The translations under genes and the position numbers were made by a program. Below, piece after piece: positions 1 through 8,353 of a stretch of 64,000 nucleotides of DNA; position 1 is the first letter of the stretch, and each line of letters opens with the position of its first letter. Location: contig NZ_CP047146.1 in the NCBI RefSeq assembly GCF_009834125.1, positions 5,449,501 to 5,513,500 on the forward strand. Reading direction: 5' to 3'. This DNA comes from Streptomyces sp. GS7 (GTDB taxonomy: Bacteria > Actinomycetota > Actinomycetes > Streptomycetales > Streptomycetaceae). The notes under the pieces are model-generated. The model worked only from the letters and a program-made list of their open reading frames with translations, ran no database searches and was not told the origin of the DNA.

Positions 1-604
1 TCAGGGCCTGGGCGAAGAGTTCTTCCGACACGCTTGAGGGGTCGAGGCGCCGCAGCCGCACCAGGCCCTGGAACAGCGCCGCGACCACGGTGGCCACGGC
101 TTCGGCGGAGACCTCCTCGGGTGCGCCGCGCTCGGCCAGCGAGGTGCTGATCACCTGTTCCAGCGCCTGGCGGGGTTCGCGCAGCTTGGCCGCCATGGTC
201 TCCAGCGCCTGCGGATTACGGACCGCGTACAGCCAGAACTCGGCCTGGAGCGGGGCGAAGTCGATGTCCTTGTCGGCGACGTCGATCAGCAGGCGGCCCA
301 GCTCGGCGGCGGCCTCCCCGGTGCCCGCCTCATGGCTGTCCAGGGCGCGGGCGGCCTCCGCGATGCGGTCGTTCTGACGGTCGGACAGCAGCTCCAGGAA
401 GAGGGCTTCCTTGCTGTCGAAGTTGGAGTACAGCGCGCCCGTGGAGAAGCCGGCGGCCTCGGCGATCTCCTCCACCGAGGCGCCGGTGAAGCCCTTGCGG
501 GCGAAGATCCGCGCCGCCGCGTCCAGCAGCAGCGTCCGGGTACGGGCCTTGGCCTCGGCGCGGGTCAGGCGCTGGCGTCGGGGTGCATCGTGCTCGCCGT
601 TCAT
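1..604 (-). CDS. TetR-family transcriptional regulator (3' end outside window)
   Basis: Reading leftward from an ATG at 604, the frame stays open to the window edge, giving about 201 residues without a stop. The N-terminus holds a TetR helix-turn-helix at about residues 42-62 (SVEEIAEAAGFSTGALYSNF), followed by the usual helical ligand-binding region. It is divergent from the ferredoxin/reductase/P450 operon that starts at 770, and the 165 bp between them are full of ATAGCG/CGCTAT inverted repeats. It is therefore the likely repressor of that operon and of itself (inference). The ligand is unknown. Only the extreme C-terminus is missing. Confidence 0.9.
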   Translation of the reverse strand, partial: MNGEHDAPRRQRLTRAEAKARTRTLLLDAAARIFARKGFTGASVEEIAEAAGFSTGALYSNFDSKEALFLELLSDRQNDRIAEAARALDSHEAGTGEAAAELGRLLIDVADKDIDFAPLQAEFWLYAVRNPQALETMAAKLREPRQALEQVISTSLAERGAPEEVSAEAVATVVAALFQGLVRLRRLDPSSVSEELFAQAL

Positions 605-613
605 ATCGCCAAG

Positions 614-695
614 GCTATTCGGATAGCGATCACTATGTCAATGTTCGGATAGCGAGTACAGTTCCCATAGCGCTCGCTATTTGAATTGCGATCGC
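614..695. promoter_or_regulatory. Cluster of ATAGCG inverted repeats, probable TetR operators
   Basis: Three ATAGCG copies start at 623, 649 and 667. The first is the right arm of GCTAT-TCGG-ATAGC (614-627). The third is the left arm of ATAGCG-CT-CGCTAT (667-680). A GCGATCGC palindrome follows at 688-695. The cluster fills the divergent gap between the TetR gene and the ferredoxin gene, so it is the natural binding region for that repressor (inference). Confidence 0.6.
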
Positions 696-769
696 GATGG
701 CGGATCCCTGCGCCGTCGGCCCGCAGATGCCGGGCAGGACCGCGCCGAGCAGCGAGGAGAGGGAGAAAG

Positions 770-1024
770 ATGACCACGCAAGGCCCGCCGGAGACCCTGC
801 GGCTGGTGGTGGATCTCAACCGGTGCCAGAGCTACGGACAGTGCGTCTACGCCGCGCCGGCGGTCTTCCGCTTCCACGGCGAGGAGTCGCTGGAGTACGA
901 CTACGCACCCGACGCCGGCGCGCACCGCGAGGTGGCGCGTGCCGCGGCGGCCTGCCCCGTGCAGGCGATCACGCTGAGCGGCGCCACCGAGCCGTCGCCG
1001 CTGTCCTCGGAGCGGGACCGGTGA
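770..1024 (+). CDS. Small [3Fe-4S]-type ferredoxin
   Basis: An 84-residue ferredoxin with Cys19, Cys25 (C-x5-C) and Cys62-Pro63. This is the three-cysteine pattern of the [3Fe-4S] ferredoxins that feed electrons to actinobacterial P450s. The ATG at 770 is chosen because a purine-rich GGAGAGGGAGAAAG lies just upstream; the frame is open further up but has no better site. The stop overlaps the GTG of the next gene (GTGA), indicating coupled translation with the reductase. It is the likely electron carrier for the P450 at 2418. Confidence 0.9.
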   Translation: MTTQGPPETLRLVVDLNRCQSYGQCVYAAPAVFRFHGEESLEYDYAPDAGAHREVARAAAACPVQAITLSGATEPSPLSSERDR

Positions 1025-2406
1025 CCGCCATGAGCACGCCCCGCCGGGCCGACGCCGGCCGCATCGTCGTGGTGGGCGCCTCGCTGGCCGGGCTGCGCGC
1101 CGCCGAGGCGCTGCGGGACGAGGGGTTCGGCGGGGAACTCACCCTCGTCGGCGACGAGCCCCACGAGCCCTACGACCGGCCGCCGCTGTCGAAGGCGGTG
1201 CTGTCCGGCCGGCTGACCACCGACCGCATCACCCTGCCCCGGGTGCGGAACATCGACGCGCGGTGGCTGCTGGGCACCGCCGCGACCCGGCTGGACATAC
1301 CCGGCCGCCAAGTGGTGCTGGCCGACGGGCGGCGGGTGGACTTCGACCGGCTGCTGATCGCCACCGGCACCCGCGCCCGGCCGTGGCCCGACGCGGCCGG
1401 CGGCGGCCTGGCGGGTGTGCACACGCTGCGCGGCCGGGACGACGCCGACCGGCTGCGCGCGGCGCTGGCCACCGGTCCGCGCCGGGTGCTGGTCATCGGC
1501 GGCGGCTTCACCGGTGGCGAAGTAGCCTCGGGCTGCCGGGAGTTGGGGCTGGAGGTGACCGTGGTGCAGCGCGGCGCGGCCCCGCTGGCGAGCGCGCTGG
1601 GCGGCGTGATCGGCCGTGTCGCCACCGGCTGGCACCGCGCCGCCGGGGTGGACCTGCGGCTGCACACCACGGTCCGTGCGCTGGAAGGCGATGCCCACGG
1701 CAGGCTGCGCCGCGCCCGGCTGTCCGACGGCACCGCGGTGGACGCCGAGGTGGCCGTGGTCGCCACCGGCGCGCCGGCCAACACCGAGTGGCTGGCGGGT
1801 TCCGGGCTGGCCGCCGACCACCGCGGGGTGGTGTGCGACGGCGGCTGCCGGGCGCTGGGCGCCGACGGGGCGGCCGTCGAGGACGTCTTCGTCGCCGGTG
1901 ACATCGCCCGCTGGCCGCACCCGCGCTTCCCCGGGCAGCTGCTGCGCCTGGACCACTGGGACAACGCCGTGGCGCAGGCGCGGACCGCCGCGTACAACAT
2001 GACACACGCCTCGCCGAACCACCGCGTCCACCGGGCGCTGCCCGCCTTCTGGTCCAACCAGTTCGGGGTCAACCTCAAGTCCGTGGGACTGCCGCACCTC
2101 GCCGACCAGGTCGCCGTCACCCAAGGAGCCCTGGACCAGCGCCGGTTCGTGGCCGCCTACGGACTCCGCGGCCGGCTGGTCGCGGCCGTCGCGGTGGACT
2201 CGCCGCGCGTCCTGGACGGCTACGCCGCGCTCATCGAGGCCGGGGCACCGTTCCCGCCGGTGCTCAACGCGCCCGACGGACCGCCGCAACTCCGGCCCGT
2301 CGACGCGGAGTTCGCGCGCCCGGCCAGGGACGAGCCCGGCGGCGTGCGCGGCCACGACACCCACGCCCCGGCAGCCGCCACCCCGGCCCCGACCGCCCAC
2401 CCGTAG
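1021..2406 (+). CDS. FAD-dependent NAD(P)H:ferredoxin reductase
   Basis: A 461-residue flavoprotein of the pyridine nucleotide-disulfide oxidoreductase fold, as in putidaredoxin reductase. An FAD-binding GASLAGLRA loop lies near the N-terminus, a second dinucleotide loop (VLVIGGGFTGGEVAS) near residue 155-170 should bind NAD(P)H, and FVAGDIARW is the typical FAD-contact motif. The GTG at 1021 overlaps the ferredoxin stop; an ATG at 1030 is an alternative start. It should reduce the upstream ferredoxin, completing an NAD(P)H-reductase-ferredoxin-P450 chain. The C-terminal 30 residues are Pro/Ala-rich. Confidence 0.92.
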   Translation: MTAMSTPRRADAGRIVVVGASLAGLRAAEALRDEGFGGELTLVGDEPHEPYDRPPLSKAVLSGRLTTDRITLPRVRNIDARWLLGTAATRLDIPGRQVVLADGRRVDFDRLLIATGTRARPWPDAAGGGLAGVHTLRGRDDADRLRAALATGPRRVLVIGGGFTGGEVASGCRELGLEVTVVQRGAAPLASALGGVIGRVATGWHRAAGVDLRLHTTVRALEGDAHGRLRRARLSDGTAVDAEVAVVATGAPANTEWLAGSGLAADHRGVVCDGGCRALGADGAAVEDVFVAGDIARWPHPRFPGQLLRLDHWDNAVAQARTAAYNMTHASPNHRVHRALPAFWSNQFGVNLKSVGLPHLADQVAVTQGALDQRRFVAAYGLRGRLVAAVAVDSPRVLDGYAALIEAGAPFPPVLNAPDGPPQLRPVDAEFARPARDEPGGVRGHDTHAPAAATPAPTAHP

Positions 2407-2417
2407 GGAGCACCCCC

Positions 2418-3638
2418 ATGACCACCACCCTGCCCGACACGGCCACCGGCCTGTTCACCCACGTCCTGCGGTACGAGAACCGCGCCGACCCCTACCCGTA
2501 CTACACGCGGATGCTCCGGCAGCCGGTGACCCGCATGCACGACGGGACCTGGCTCGTCAGCGGCCACCAGGAGATCTCGCAGCTGCTGCACGATCCGCGG
2601 ATCAGCGCCGACCGGCTCAACCCCGACGCACCGCCGCCCGCGTTCAGGAGCCTGCTGGTCCTGGACCCGCCGCGGCACGACCAGCTGCGCCACCTGGTCA
2701 CCCGGCAGTTCATCCCGCGCATCATGGGCATGCGCGACCACCTCGAAACCCTCGTCGCCCGGCTTCTCGACGCGCACCGCGGCGAACAGCCGGGGCAACT
2801 CGACGTGGTCGCCGACCTCGCCTACCCCCTGCCGGTCACGGTGATCTGCGAACTGCTCGGCGTACCCCGCGAGGACGAAGCCGTCTTCGGCGGCCTGGCC
2901 CGCCGGCTCACCCGCGGACTGGATCCCATCGACACCCAGACCGAGGAGGAACTCCGCGAACTCCAGCAGGCCCGCGAGGAGTTGGTGCAGTATCTCGAAG
3001 GTCTCATCGCGCGGCGCCGGGCCGCCCCGGGTGACGATCTGCTCTCCGGCCTGATGTCCGGCACGGGTCCGGGGGGCGGGATGGGGCCGGTGGACCTGCG
3101 GGTCACGCTCGGCCTGCTGCTCATCGCCGGCCACGAGACCACCGTCAACCTGATCGCCAACGGCACGCTCGCCCTGCTGCGCCATCCCGACGCCCTCGCC
3201 CGGCTGCGCGCCGAACCCGACCTCGCCACCCCGCTCGTGGAGGAGGTGCTGCGCTACGACCCGCCGGTGCAGATGTCCGGGCGCAGCACGCTGGCCGACA
3301 TCGACATCGCGGGGACCACCATCCCGCGGGGCGCCAGGGTCCGGCTGATGCTCGCCGCGGGCAACCGCGACCCGCGCCGCTTCCCGGACCCCGACCGGTT
3401 CGTCCCGGACCGCCGGGACAACACCCATCTCGGTTTCGGCGGCGGCCTGCACTACTGCATCGGCGCCACCCTCGCCCGTGCGGAGGCGCAGATCGCGCTC
3501 ACCGCGCTGGCCCGCCGGCTGGCGTCACCGCGTCTGATCGCCGATCCGCCGCCGTACCGGGAGAACGCCATCCTGCGCGGCCCGGACCAACTCCCGGTCT
3601 CCTTCGAGCGGCTGGGCCCCGGCGAGCGGGCCGCCTGA
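2418..3638 (+). CDS. Cytochrome P450 monooxygenase (class I, CYP107-like)
   Basis: A 406-residue bacterial P450. Visible motifs are the I-helix AGHETT (residues 237-242, with the usual acid-alcohol pair), the K-helix EVLRY (ExxR) and the heme loop FGGGLHYCIG with ligand Cys347. It starts 11 bases after the reductase stop with GGGAG upstream, so ferredoxin, reductase and P450 form one operon. The substrate cannot be read from sequence. Having dedicated redox partners under a private TetR suggests an inducible catabolic or detoxifying oxidation rather than a step of a large cluster (inference). Confidence 0.95.
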   Translation: MTTTLPDTATGLFTHVLRYENRADPYPYYTRMLRQPVTRMHDGTWLVSGHQEISQLLHDPRISADRLNPDAPPPAFRSLLVLDPPRHDQLRHLVTRQFIPRIMGMRDHLETLVARLLDAHRGEQPGQLDVVADLAYPLPVTVICELLGVPREDEAVFGGLARRLTRGLDPIDTQTEEELRELQQAREELVQYLEGLIARRRAAPGDDLLSGLMSGTGPGGGMGPVDLRVTLGLLLIAGHETTVNLIANGTLALLRHPDALARLRAEPDLATPLVEEVLRYDPPVQMSGRSTLADIDIAGTTIPRGARVRLMLAAGNRDPRRFPDPDRFVPDRRDNTHLGFGGGLHYCIGATLARAEAQIALTALARRLASPRLIADPPPYRENAILRGPDQLPVSFERLGPGERAA

Positions 3639-3669
3639 GCGCCCTCAGCGGCGGGGTCCCCCGGGACAT

Positions 3670-3700
3670 CCACCTTCTTTCTCGCAAGGAAAGAAGGTGG
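3670..3700. terminator. Perfect 12-bp hairpin downstream of the P450
   Basis: CCACCTTCTTTC (3670-3681) and GAAAGAAGGTGG (3689-3700) pair perfectly around a 7-base loop. It sits 32 bases after the P450 stop and 52 bases before the next gene, with no U-tract. It could end the P450 operon, or act as an operator for the winged-helix regulator at 4205. Confidence 0.6.
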
Positions 3701-3723
3701 TACTTTCTCCATGAGCAAGTACC
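3699..3723. promoter_or_regulatory. Inverted repeat GGTACTT-N11-AAGTACC upstream of the membrane protein
   Basis: GGTACTT (3699-3705) and AAGTACC (3717-3723) are perfect inverted arms and share two bases with the preceding hairpin. They lie 29 bases before the start at 3753, where an operator would be expected. Binding by the winged-helix protein at 4205 is inferred from proximity only. Confidence 0.45.
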
Positions 3724-3752
3724 TCGGACGACCAGGATGACCAGGGGGACCC

Positions 3753-4205
3753 ATGACCTCGTACGACGCGCGGACCGCGCTCGACGCCATACACCACCAC
3801 CAGGAGCAGACCCGTGACGCCTATGTGCGCCACGGCTCCAAGCTCCCCTACACGCTCGTCACCGCGCTGACCGTGTTCGGCTTCAGTGCGGCCTTCGATC
3901 TGCCGAACCCCTGGCGCACCGTCACCCTCCTGACGGCGAGCGGCCTGATGACGGGCACACTGCTCGTGCAGCAGCGGCGCGCCCCGGTCCGCCGGAAGCC
4001 GTCCGGCGCCGAGTGGGCGTTCTCGCTGTGGGTGGCGGGCTTCGTCATCGTGATCCTCGTGGCGGCGGGGATCGGCGCCCGGCTGCTGGGGCTCCCGGAG
4101 CCCGGCATGGTCGCCGGGGCCGTCGCCGCCGTGGCGACCCTGGTGGCCGGGTATGCGACCCGCCCGATCGTCAAGGCCCTCACGCGCCGGGACGGCCACG
4201 CCTGA
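3753..4205 (+). CDS. Small four-helix membrane protein of unknown function
   Basis: A 150-residue protein with a soluble, His/Gln-rich N-terminus (about residues 1-30) and about four hydrophobic segments between residues 35 and 140. The start at 3753 has AGGGGGA upstream. Its stop overlaps the ATG of the next gene (ATGA), so it is made together with a winged-helix regulator. The pairing of a small membrane protein with such a regulator recurs in actinobacteria, but the role is not known. No catalytic motif is visible. Confidence 0.75.
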   Translation: MTSYDARTALDAIHHHQEQTRDAYVRHGSKLPYTLVTALTVFGFSAAFDLPNPWRTVTLLTASGLMTGTLLVQQRRAPVRRKPSGAEWAFSLWVAGFVIVILVAAGIGARLLGLPEPGMVAGAVAAVATLVAGYATRPIVKALTRRDGHA

Positions 4206-4507
4206 TGGACCCGGACTTCGACGAGTTCCTGCACGTACCGGCCCGGCTCTCGGTCGTCGCGCTGCTGGCTCCGGCCGACTGGGCGGAGTTCGGCTTCGTG
4301 CGGGACACCGTGGGGACCAGCGACTCGGCCCTGTCCAAGCAGGTCGCCGCATTGGCGGAGGCCGGTTACGTCGAGGTGCGCAAGACCCGCAACCGCACGG
4401 GGCGGCACACCCACGTCCGGCTCACCGCGCACGGCCGGTGGGCGTTCCAGCGACACGCCGCGGCCCTGGAGCGGATCGTGGCGGCGGCGCGCGAACCGCA
4501 GGAGTGA
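4205..4507 (+). CDS. Winged-helix transcriptional regulator, MarR/ArsR-like
   Basis: A 100-residue single-domain DNA-binding protein. VGTSDSALSKQVAALAEAGY is a typical recognition helix, followed by a basic wing (RKTRNRTGRHTHVRLT). Its length and layout match the stand-alone winged-helix family that controls a neighbouring membrane protein gene. It overlaps that gene by ATGA. The repeats at 3670-3723 are candidate binding sites for autoregulation. There is no obvious ligand domain or metal site. Confidence 0.85.
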   Translation: MDPDFDEFLHVPARLSVVALLAPADWAEFGFVRDTVGTSDSALSKQVAALAEAGYVEVRKTRNRTGRHTHVRLTAHGRWAFQRHAAALERIVAAAREPQE

Positions 4508-4751
4508 GGCACGGAGCGGATGGTCAAGGGGCTTCGGTGCCAGGCAGGTTGACGGGGTGCCGGCTCCGGGGCGGTTCGGGCTCGGGAGTGCTCGGCCGGG
4601 GTGCGGCCGAAGCCGGTCACCGGGCCACTCCCCCGTCGGGCGGCGTGCGCGGCGCGGGCTACCGTGGGGGAATCCGCGCCGTGCATCGCAGCCGGCGCGC
4701 CGGTGCCGCGCCCCTCGCGCCCCGCCGGGAAACCTGATGAAAGGTACGGAC

Positions 4752-5507
4752 ATGGCAACTGTGAACGGTGTACCCCTCGACATCCCCGTACCGGACGGCA
4801 CCGCCGACGCATATCTCGCCCATCCCGACGACGGCGCGGCGCACCCCGGAGTCCTGCTCTACATGGACGCCTTCGGGCTGCGCCCCTCGTTGCAGGAGAT
4901 GGCCCGGCGGCTGGCCGGGCACGGATACACGGTGCTGGTCCCCAACGTCCTTCACCGCGCGGGGCGCGCCCCGTTGGTGGAACTGCCCGAGCACATCGAC
5001 CCGTCCGAGCGGCCCGAGATCTTCGGGCAGCTCATGCCGCTCATCCAGAGCTTCACCCCCGAGCTGGCGGTCCGGGACGCCGGTGCCTATCTGGACTGGC
5101 TGGCCGCCTCGCCGCTGGTCGCCGACGGCCCCGTGGGCACCACCGGTTACTGCATGGGCGGCGCGCTCGGGGTCCGCACCGCGGCGGCCTTCCCGGACCG
5201 GGTCGCCGCCGTGGGCGCCTTCCACACCGGACGGCTGGTGACCGACGACGAGGACAGCCCGCACCTGCTCGCCGACCGCATCACGGCGGAGCTGTACTTC
5301 GGCCACGCCGACCAGGACGCGTCGATGCCGGTCGAGCAGATCAAGACCCTGGAGCAGGCACTGGACGCCGCGGGGGTGCGCTACAGCAGCGAGCTGTACG
5401 AAGGCGCCCACCACGGATACACCCAGAAGGACACCGCCGCCTACAACGCCGAGGCGGACACGCGCCATTGGAGCGCACTGCTGGACCTGTTCGGACGCAC
5501 CCTCTGA
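4752..5507 (+). CDS. Dienelactone hydrolase family protein
   Basis: A 251-residue alpha/beta hydrolase. The nucleophile elbow GYCMGG carries a cysteine, as in carboxymethylenebutenolidase. An Asp in GHADQDASM and a His in EGAHHGYT complete the Cys-Asp-His triad. The start at 4752 is favoured by AAAGG eight bases upstream; an in-frame ATG at 4737 would add five residues. No other aromatic ring-cleavage genes are adjacent, so the natural ester or lactone is unknown. There is no signal peptide, so it should be cytoplasmic. Confidence 0.9.
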   Translation: MATVNGVPLDIPVPDGTADAYLAHPDDGAAHPGVLLYMDAFGLRPSLQEMARRLAGHGYTVLVPNVLHRAGRAPLVELPEHIDPSERPEIFGQLMPLIQSFTPELAVRDAGAYLDWLAASPLVADGPVGTTGYCMGGALGVRTAAAFPDRVAAVGAFHTGRLVTDDEDSPHLLADRITAELYFGHADQDASMPVEQIKTLEQALDAAGVRYSSELYEGAHHGYTQKDTAAYNAEADTRHWSALLDLFGRTL

Positions 5508-5687
5508 GACAGGAGGCGAGCCGGTGGCCGGGCGCGCCCCGGCCACCGGCCCACAGGCCGCCGGTCCCTCCGTGCACGACCCCGCCGCCGGCAGCCAGGA
5601 GTGCGGGCGACATTCCGTCCCCGGCGGTGAACTGCTCCACCCGGCGGGCCGGTTGAGGTCACCGCGCGGCCGGAGCGGTGGCGCGGG

Positions 5688-6131
5688 TCAGCCCCAGAGC
5701 CGGGAGGTGACGACGTCGGGGGTGTTGGCCGGACGGCTGCCGGAGTAGGTCAGCGTCACCTGCGTGAAGTGCCACTGCCCAGGGTGACCGGTCCGCTGCT
5801 GTGGGTGCGCGAAGCGTACGTTGACCGCATAGCCGTGGAAGTGGCCCGCCGCGCAGTACGGCTTGCAGTCGTTGACCATGTCCGTTCCCTCGGCGACCGC
5901 GGCCTGCGGCTGCCACCGCGCCCAGCGCAGCGAGGTGAGGACGTTGTTCCCGTCGCCGCAGGCGAGCATGAACTCGCCGGGGCGGACCTGGGTGTTGCCG
6001 GTGCAGTCGACGACCGCCACGCGGGCTCGCGGGGGCGGCCCGGGGGCAGCGGACGCGGGCGCCGCCGTGGCCGTCGCGAGTGCCGCCCCGGCACAGACCA
6101 TGAGTGCTGCCGTCGTTCTGTGGGCTCGCAT
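5688..6131 (-). CDS. Secreted hypothetical protein with four cysteines
   Basis: A 147-residue protein starting at the ATG at 6131, which has GGAGGAGCG directly upstream. The open frame extends further but has no such site. A Sec signal (Arg-rich start, Ala-rich core, cleavage near ASA-AP) is followed by a mature domain with four cysteines (VVDCTG, LACGDG, NDCKPYC), probably forming disulfides. It ends with a conserved-looking HFTQVTLTYSG stretch. I do not recognise an enzyme family. It converges on the hydrolase gene to its left. Confidence 0.8.
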   Translation of the reverse strand: MRAHRTTAALMVCAGAALATATAAPASAAPGPPPRARVAVVDCTGNTQVRPGEFMLACGDGNNVLTSLRWARWQPQAAVAEGTDMVNDCKPYCAAGHFHGYAVNVRFAHPQQRTGHPGQWHFTQVTLTYSGSRPANTPDVVTSRLWG

Positions 6132-6389
6132 ATCCGCTCCTCCGCCGCTTCGCAAGGATGGCCACCGGCTGCGACGCAGGGTGCGGTGTTCGTCACGGTA
6201 CGAGCATTCCCCCGCGGGGCGGTCGTTGCCCTTCTGCCGACACGCTACGACCGCCGCCCCGGACCGTGCCACTCCAGCAGGTCGCGGCCCCCGGCCCAAG
6301 ATCGGCACGAGCCGCGTACGGGCGACCGGCTCGCGGGGAGGGCGTGTCCCGGGGGCGGCATCCGCGGTCCGGAGGGTAAGGCTTCACCC

Positions 6390-7553
6390 ATGCATGCCGT
6401 ACTGCACGCCCTGTCGATCGCCGGTTCCATGGCCTGGGAAATCACCTGGGCGCTGATCCTGGGCTTCGCCCTGTCCGCCGTGGTCCAGGCACTCGTTCGC
6501 AAGTCCACCGTCGTCGCGCTGCTCGGCGACGACCGCCCCCGCACGCTCGCGATCGCCGCCGGGCTCGGCGTCGCCTCGTCCTCCTGCTCGTACGCCGCGG
6601 TCGCGCTCGCCCGCTCGCTGTTCCGCAAGGGCGCGCACTTCACCGCCGCGATGGCCTTCGAGATCGCCTCCACCAACCTGGTCGTCGAACTCGGCGTCAT
6701 CCTGGCCCTGCTCATGGGATGGCAGTTCACCGCGGCGGAGTTCGCCGGCGGCACCATCATGATCGTCGCGCTGGCGGTGCTGTTCCGGCTGCTGCTGCCT
6801 TCGGAACTGCTGCGCGAGGCGCGCGCGCAGGCGGACCGCGGGCTGGCCGGCTCGATGGAGGGCCATGCCGCGATGGACATGTCCGTACGGCGCCCCGGCT
6901 CGTTCGCCCGGCGGCTGTTCTCCCCCGAGGGGTTCACCGCCACCGCGCACGTCTTCGTCATGGAGTGGGCGGCGATCCTGCGCGACCTGGTGGCCGGCCT
7001 GGTCGTCGCCGGTGCGATCGCCGCCTGGGTGCCGGACTCCTTCTGGCGCTCCTTCTTCTTCGCCGGCCATCCGCTGGCGTCCGCGGTGTGGGGGCCGCTG
7101 ATCGGCCCGCTGGTCGCCATCGCGTCGTTCGTCTGCTCCATCGGCAACGTGCCGCTGGCGGTCGTGCTGTGGAAGGGCGGCATCAGCTTCGGCGGCGTCG
7201 TGGCGTTCGTCTTCGCCGACCTGCTGATCCTGCCCATCCTCCACATCTACCGGAAGTACTACGGCGGCCGGATGGCGCTCTTCCTCCTCGGCACCTTCTA
7301 CGCCGCCATGGTCACCGCCGGCTACGTCGTGGAGTTCGCCTTCCGCGCCCTCGGCCTCGTCCCCGACCAGGCCCGTGCCAGGGTCCCCATGGAGGGCGTC
7401 TCCTGGAACTACACCAGCTGGCTCAACATCGCCTTCCTCCTCCTCGCCGCCGCCCTTCTGGTGCGGTTCCTCCGCACCGGCGGCCGGGCGATGCTGGGAA
7501 TGATGGGCGGCTCCCCCGCCACGGCGAACGGGCACGGGAACCATGGCAGTTGA
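6390..7553 (+). CDS. ArsP-type permease (PF03773 family)
   Basis: A 387-residue membrane protein with about eight to ten predicted helices. It carries the two conserved signatures of the DUF318/ArsP permeases: SSSCSYA (Cys66) and CSIGNVP (Cys249). Members export trivalent organoarsenicals; others are annotated only as permeases. GGAGGG at 6371 supports the start at 6390. There is no arsR, arsC or arsenite pump next to it, so an arsenic role is not supported by context. A His/Asn-rich tail (NGHGNHGS) ends the protein. Confidence 0.85.
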   Translation: MHAVLHALSIAGSMAWEITWALILGFALSAVVQALVRKSTVVALLGDDRPRTLAIAAGLGVASSSCSYAAVALARSLFRKGAHFTAAMAFEIASTNLVVELGVILALLMGWQFTAAEFAGGTIMIVALAVLFRLLLPSELLREARAQADRGLAGSMEGHAAMDMSVRRPGSFARRLFSPEGFTATAHVFVMEWAAILRDLVAGLVVAGAIAAWVPDSFWRSFFFAGHPLASAVWGPLIGPLVAIASFVCSIGNVPLAVVLWKGGISFGGVVAFVFADLLILPILHIYRKYYGGRMALFLLGTFYAAMVTAGYVVEFAFRALGLVPDQARARVPMEGVSWNYTSWLNIAFLLLAAALLVRFLRTGGRAMLGMMGGSPATANGHGNHGS

Positions 7554-7602
7554 CGACCGCGGCCTCCTTCGCACCGTGCCCGAAAGGGCGTTGCCAGGAA
7601 GG

Positions 7603-7623
7603 CTGGCGGCCGGCCGCCGCCAG
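7603..7623. terminator. GC-rich hairpin between convergent genes
   Basis: CTGGCGGC (7603-7610) pairs with GCCGCCAG (7616-7623) around a five-base loop. It lies in the 105-bp gap where the permease and the GNAT gene converge, so it may serve both strands. Confidence 0.5.
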
Positions 7624-7658
7624 CGGCCCCCGGTCGGCACGCCACCGGCGCCCCGTGC

Positions 7659-8099
7659 TCAGGAGAGCCGCAGGTCGATCCAGGGGGTGGTGTCACCGGG
7701 CAGCAGATAGCGCTCCGTCTCGGCGAAACCGTGCTTCAGGGCGAACCGCAGACCGTCCTCGTTGGAGGACAGCACGACGGTCTCGACCGCCTCGGCGCCG
7801 AGTTCGCGCGCCCGCCGCAGACCGCGCGCATACAGTTCCTCGCCGAACCCCCGGCCGCGGTGCGCGGCGAGCACCCGTGCGATCACCGTGGCGGTCGACG
7901 GGTCGTCCACCGGCGGGCGCACGGTGCTGCACCCCACGAGGACGTCCCCGACATAGGCCACCTCCAGGTGGTTCCTCCGGGCGCGTTCCCTGACGTCGTC
8001 CAGGGACAGCACATGGGTCGGGATGACGGCGTTGTGGACGTGCCGCCAGTCCGCGAACCCGGCGTCGCCGTCCGGTTGTGTGATGCGCAGGTCAGACAT
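7659..8099 (-). CDS. GNAT-family N-acetyltransferase
   Basis: A 146-residue acetyltransferase. VLAAHRGRGFGEELYARGL matches the acetyl-CoA loop (R/Q-x-x-G-x-G/A) and SSNEDGLRFALKHGF is the usual C-terminal motif B. The frame is open upstream, but the ATG at 8099 begins the first GNAT-like strand (LRITQPDGD). It resembles the single-domain family acting on small amines or protein N-termini; the acceptor is unknown. It stands alone, converging with the permease. Confidence 0.88.
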   Translation of the reverse strand: MSDLRITQPDGDAGFADWRHVHNAVIPTHVLSLDDVRERARRNHLEVAYVGDVLVGCSTVRPPVDDPSTATVIARVLAAHRGRGFGEELYARGLRRARELGAEAVETVVLSSNEDGLRFALKHGFAETERYLLPGDTTPWIDLRLS

Positions 8100-8353
8100 C
8101 GCAGCAGGAAACCCGGGCGCACCCCGGGGCGTCAACTCCGTCCGCCCGTCGCCGGCCGCACCGTCGCCGCGCCGAGGCCGGTCGGCAGCCGCGGTACACC
8201 TGCCCGGGTTCGCGACGTCGCGGTGGCGCCCCGTGCGTGCGGGGCGCCACACGACCGGCGGTGGGCGGGACGGAAGGCGCCGGGCTCAGGCGCGACGAGG
8301 AGGGCATCGGGGACACGGCGCGCCACCCCAACGGCCCGTGGGCGAGGGCCTTC

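Noticed and set aside
901..2400. Long minus-strand frame opposite the ferredoxin reductase
   Set aside because: Composition is Gly/Arg/Val/His-rich without motifs; the plus strand carries clear FAD and NAD motifs. It is a typical high-GC shadow.
6390..7553. Calling the permease an arsenic-resistance gene
   Set aside because: The family fits ArsP, but no ars regulator, reductase or pump is adjacent, so the specific role is not supported.
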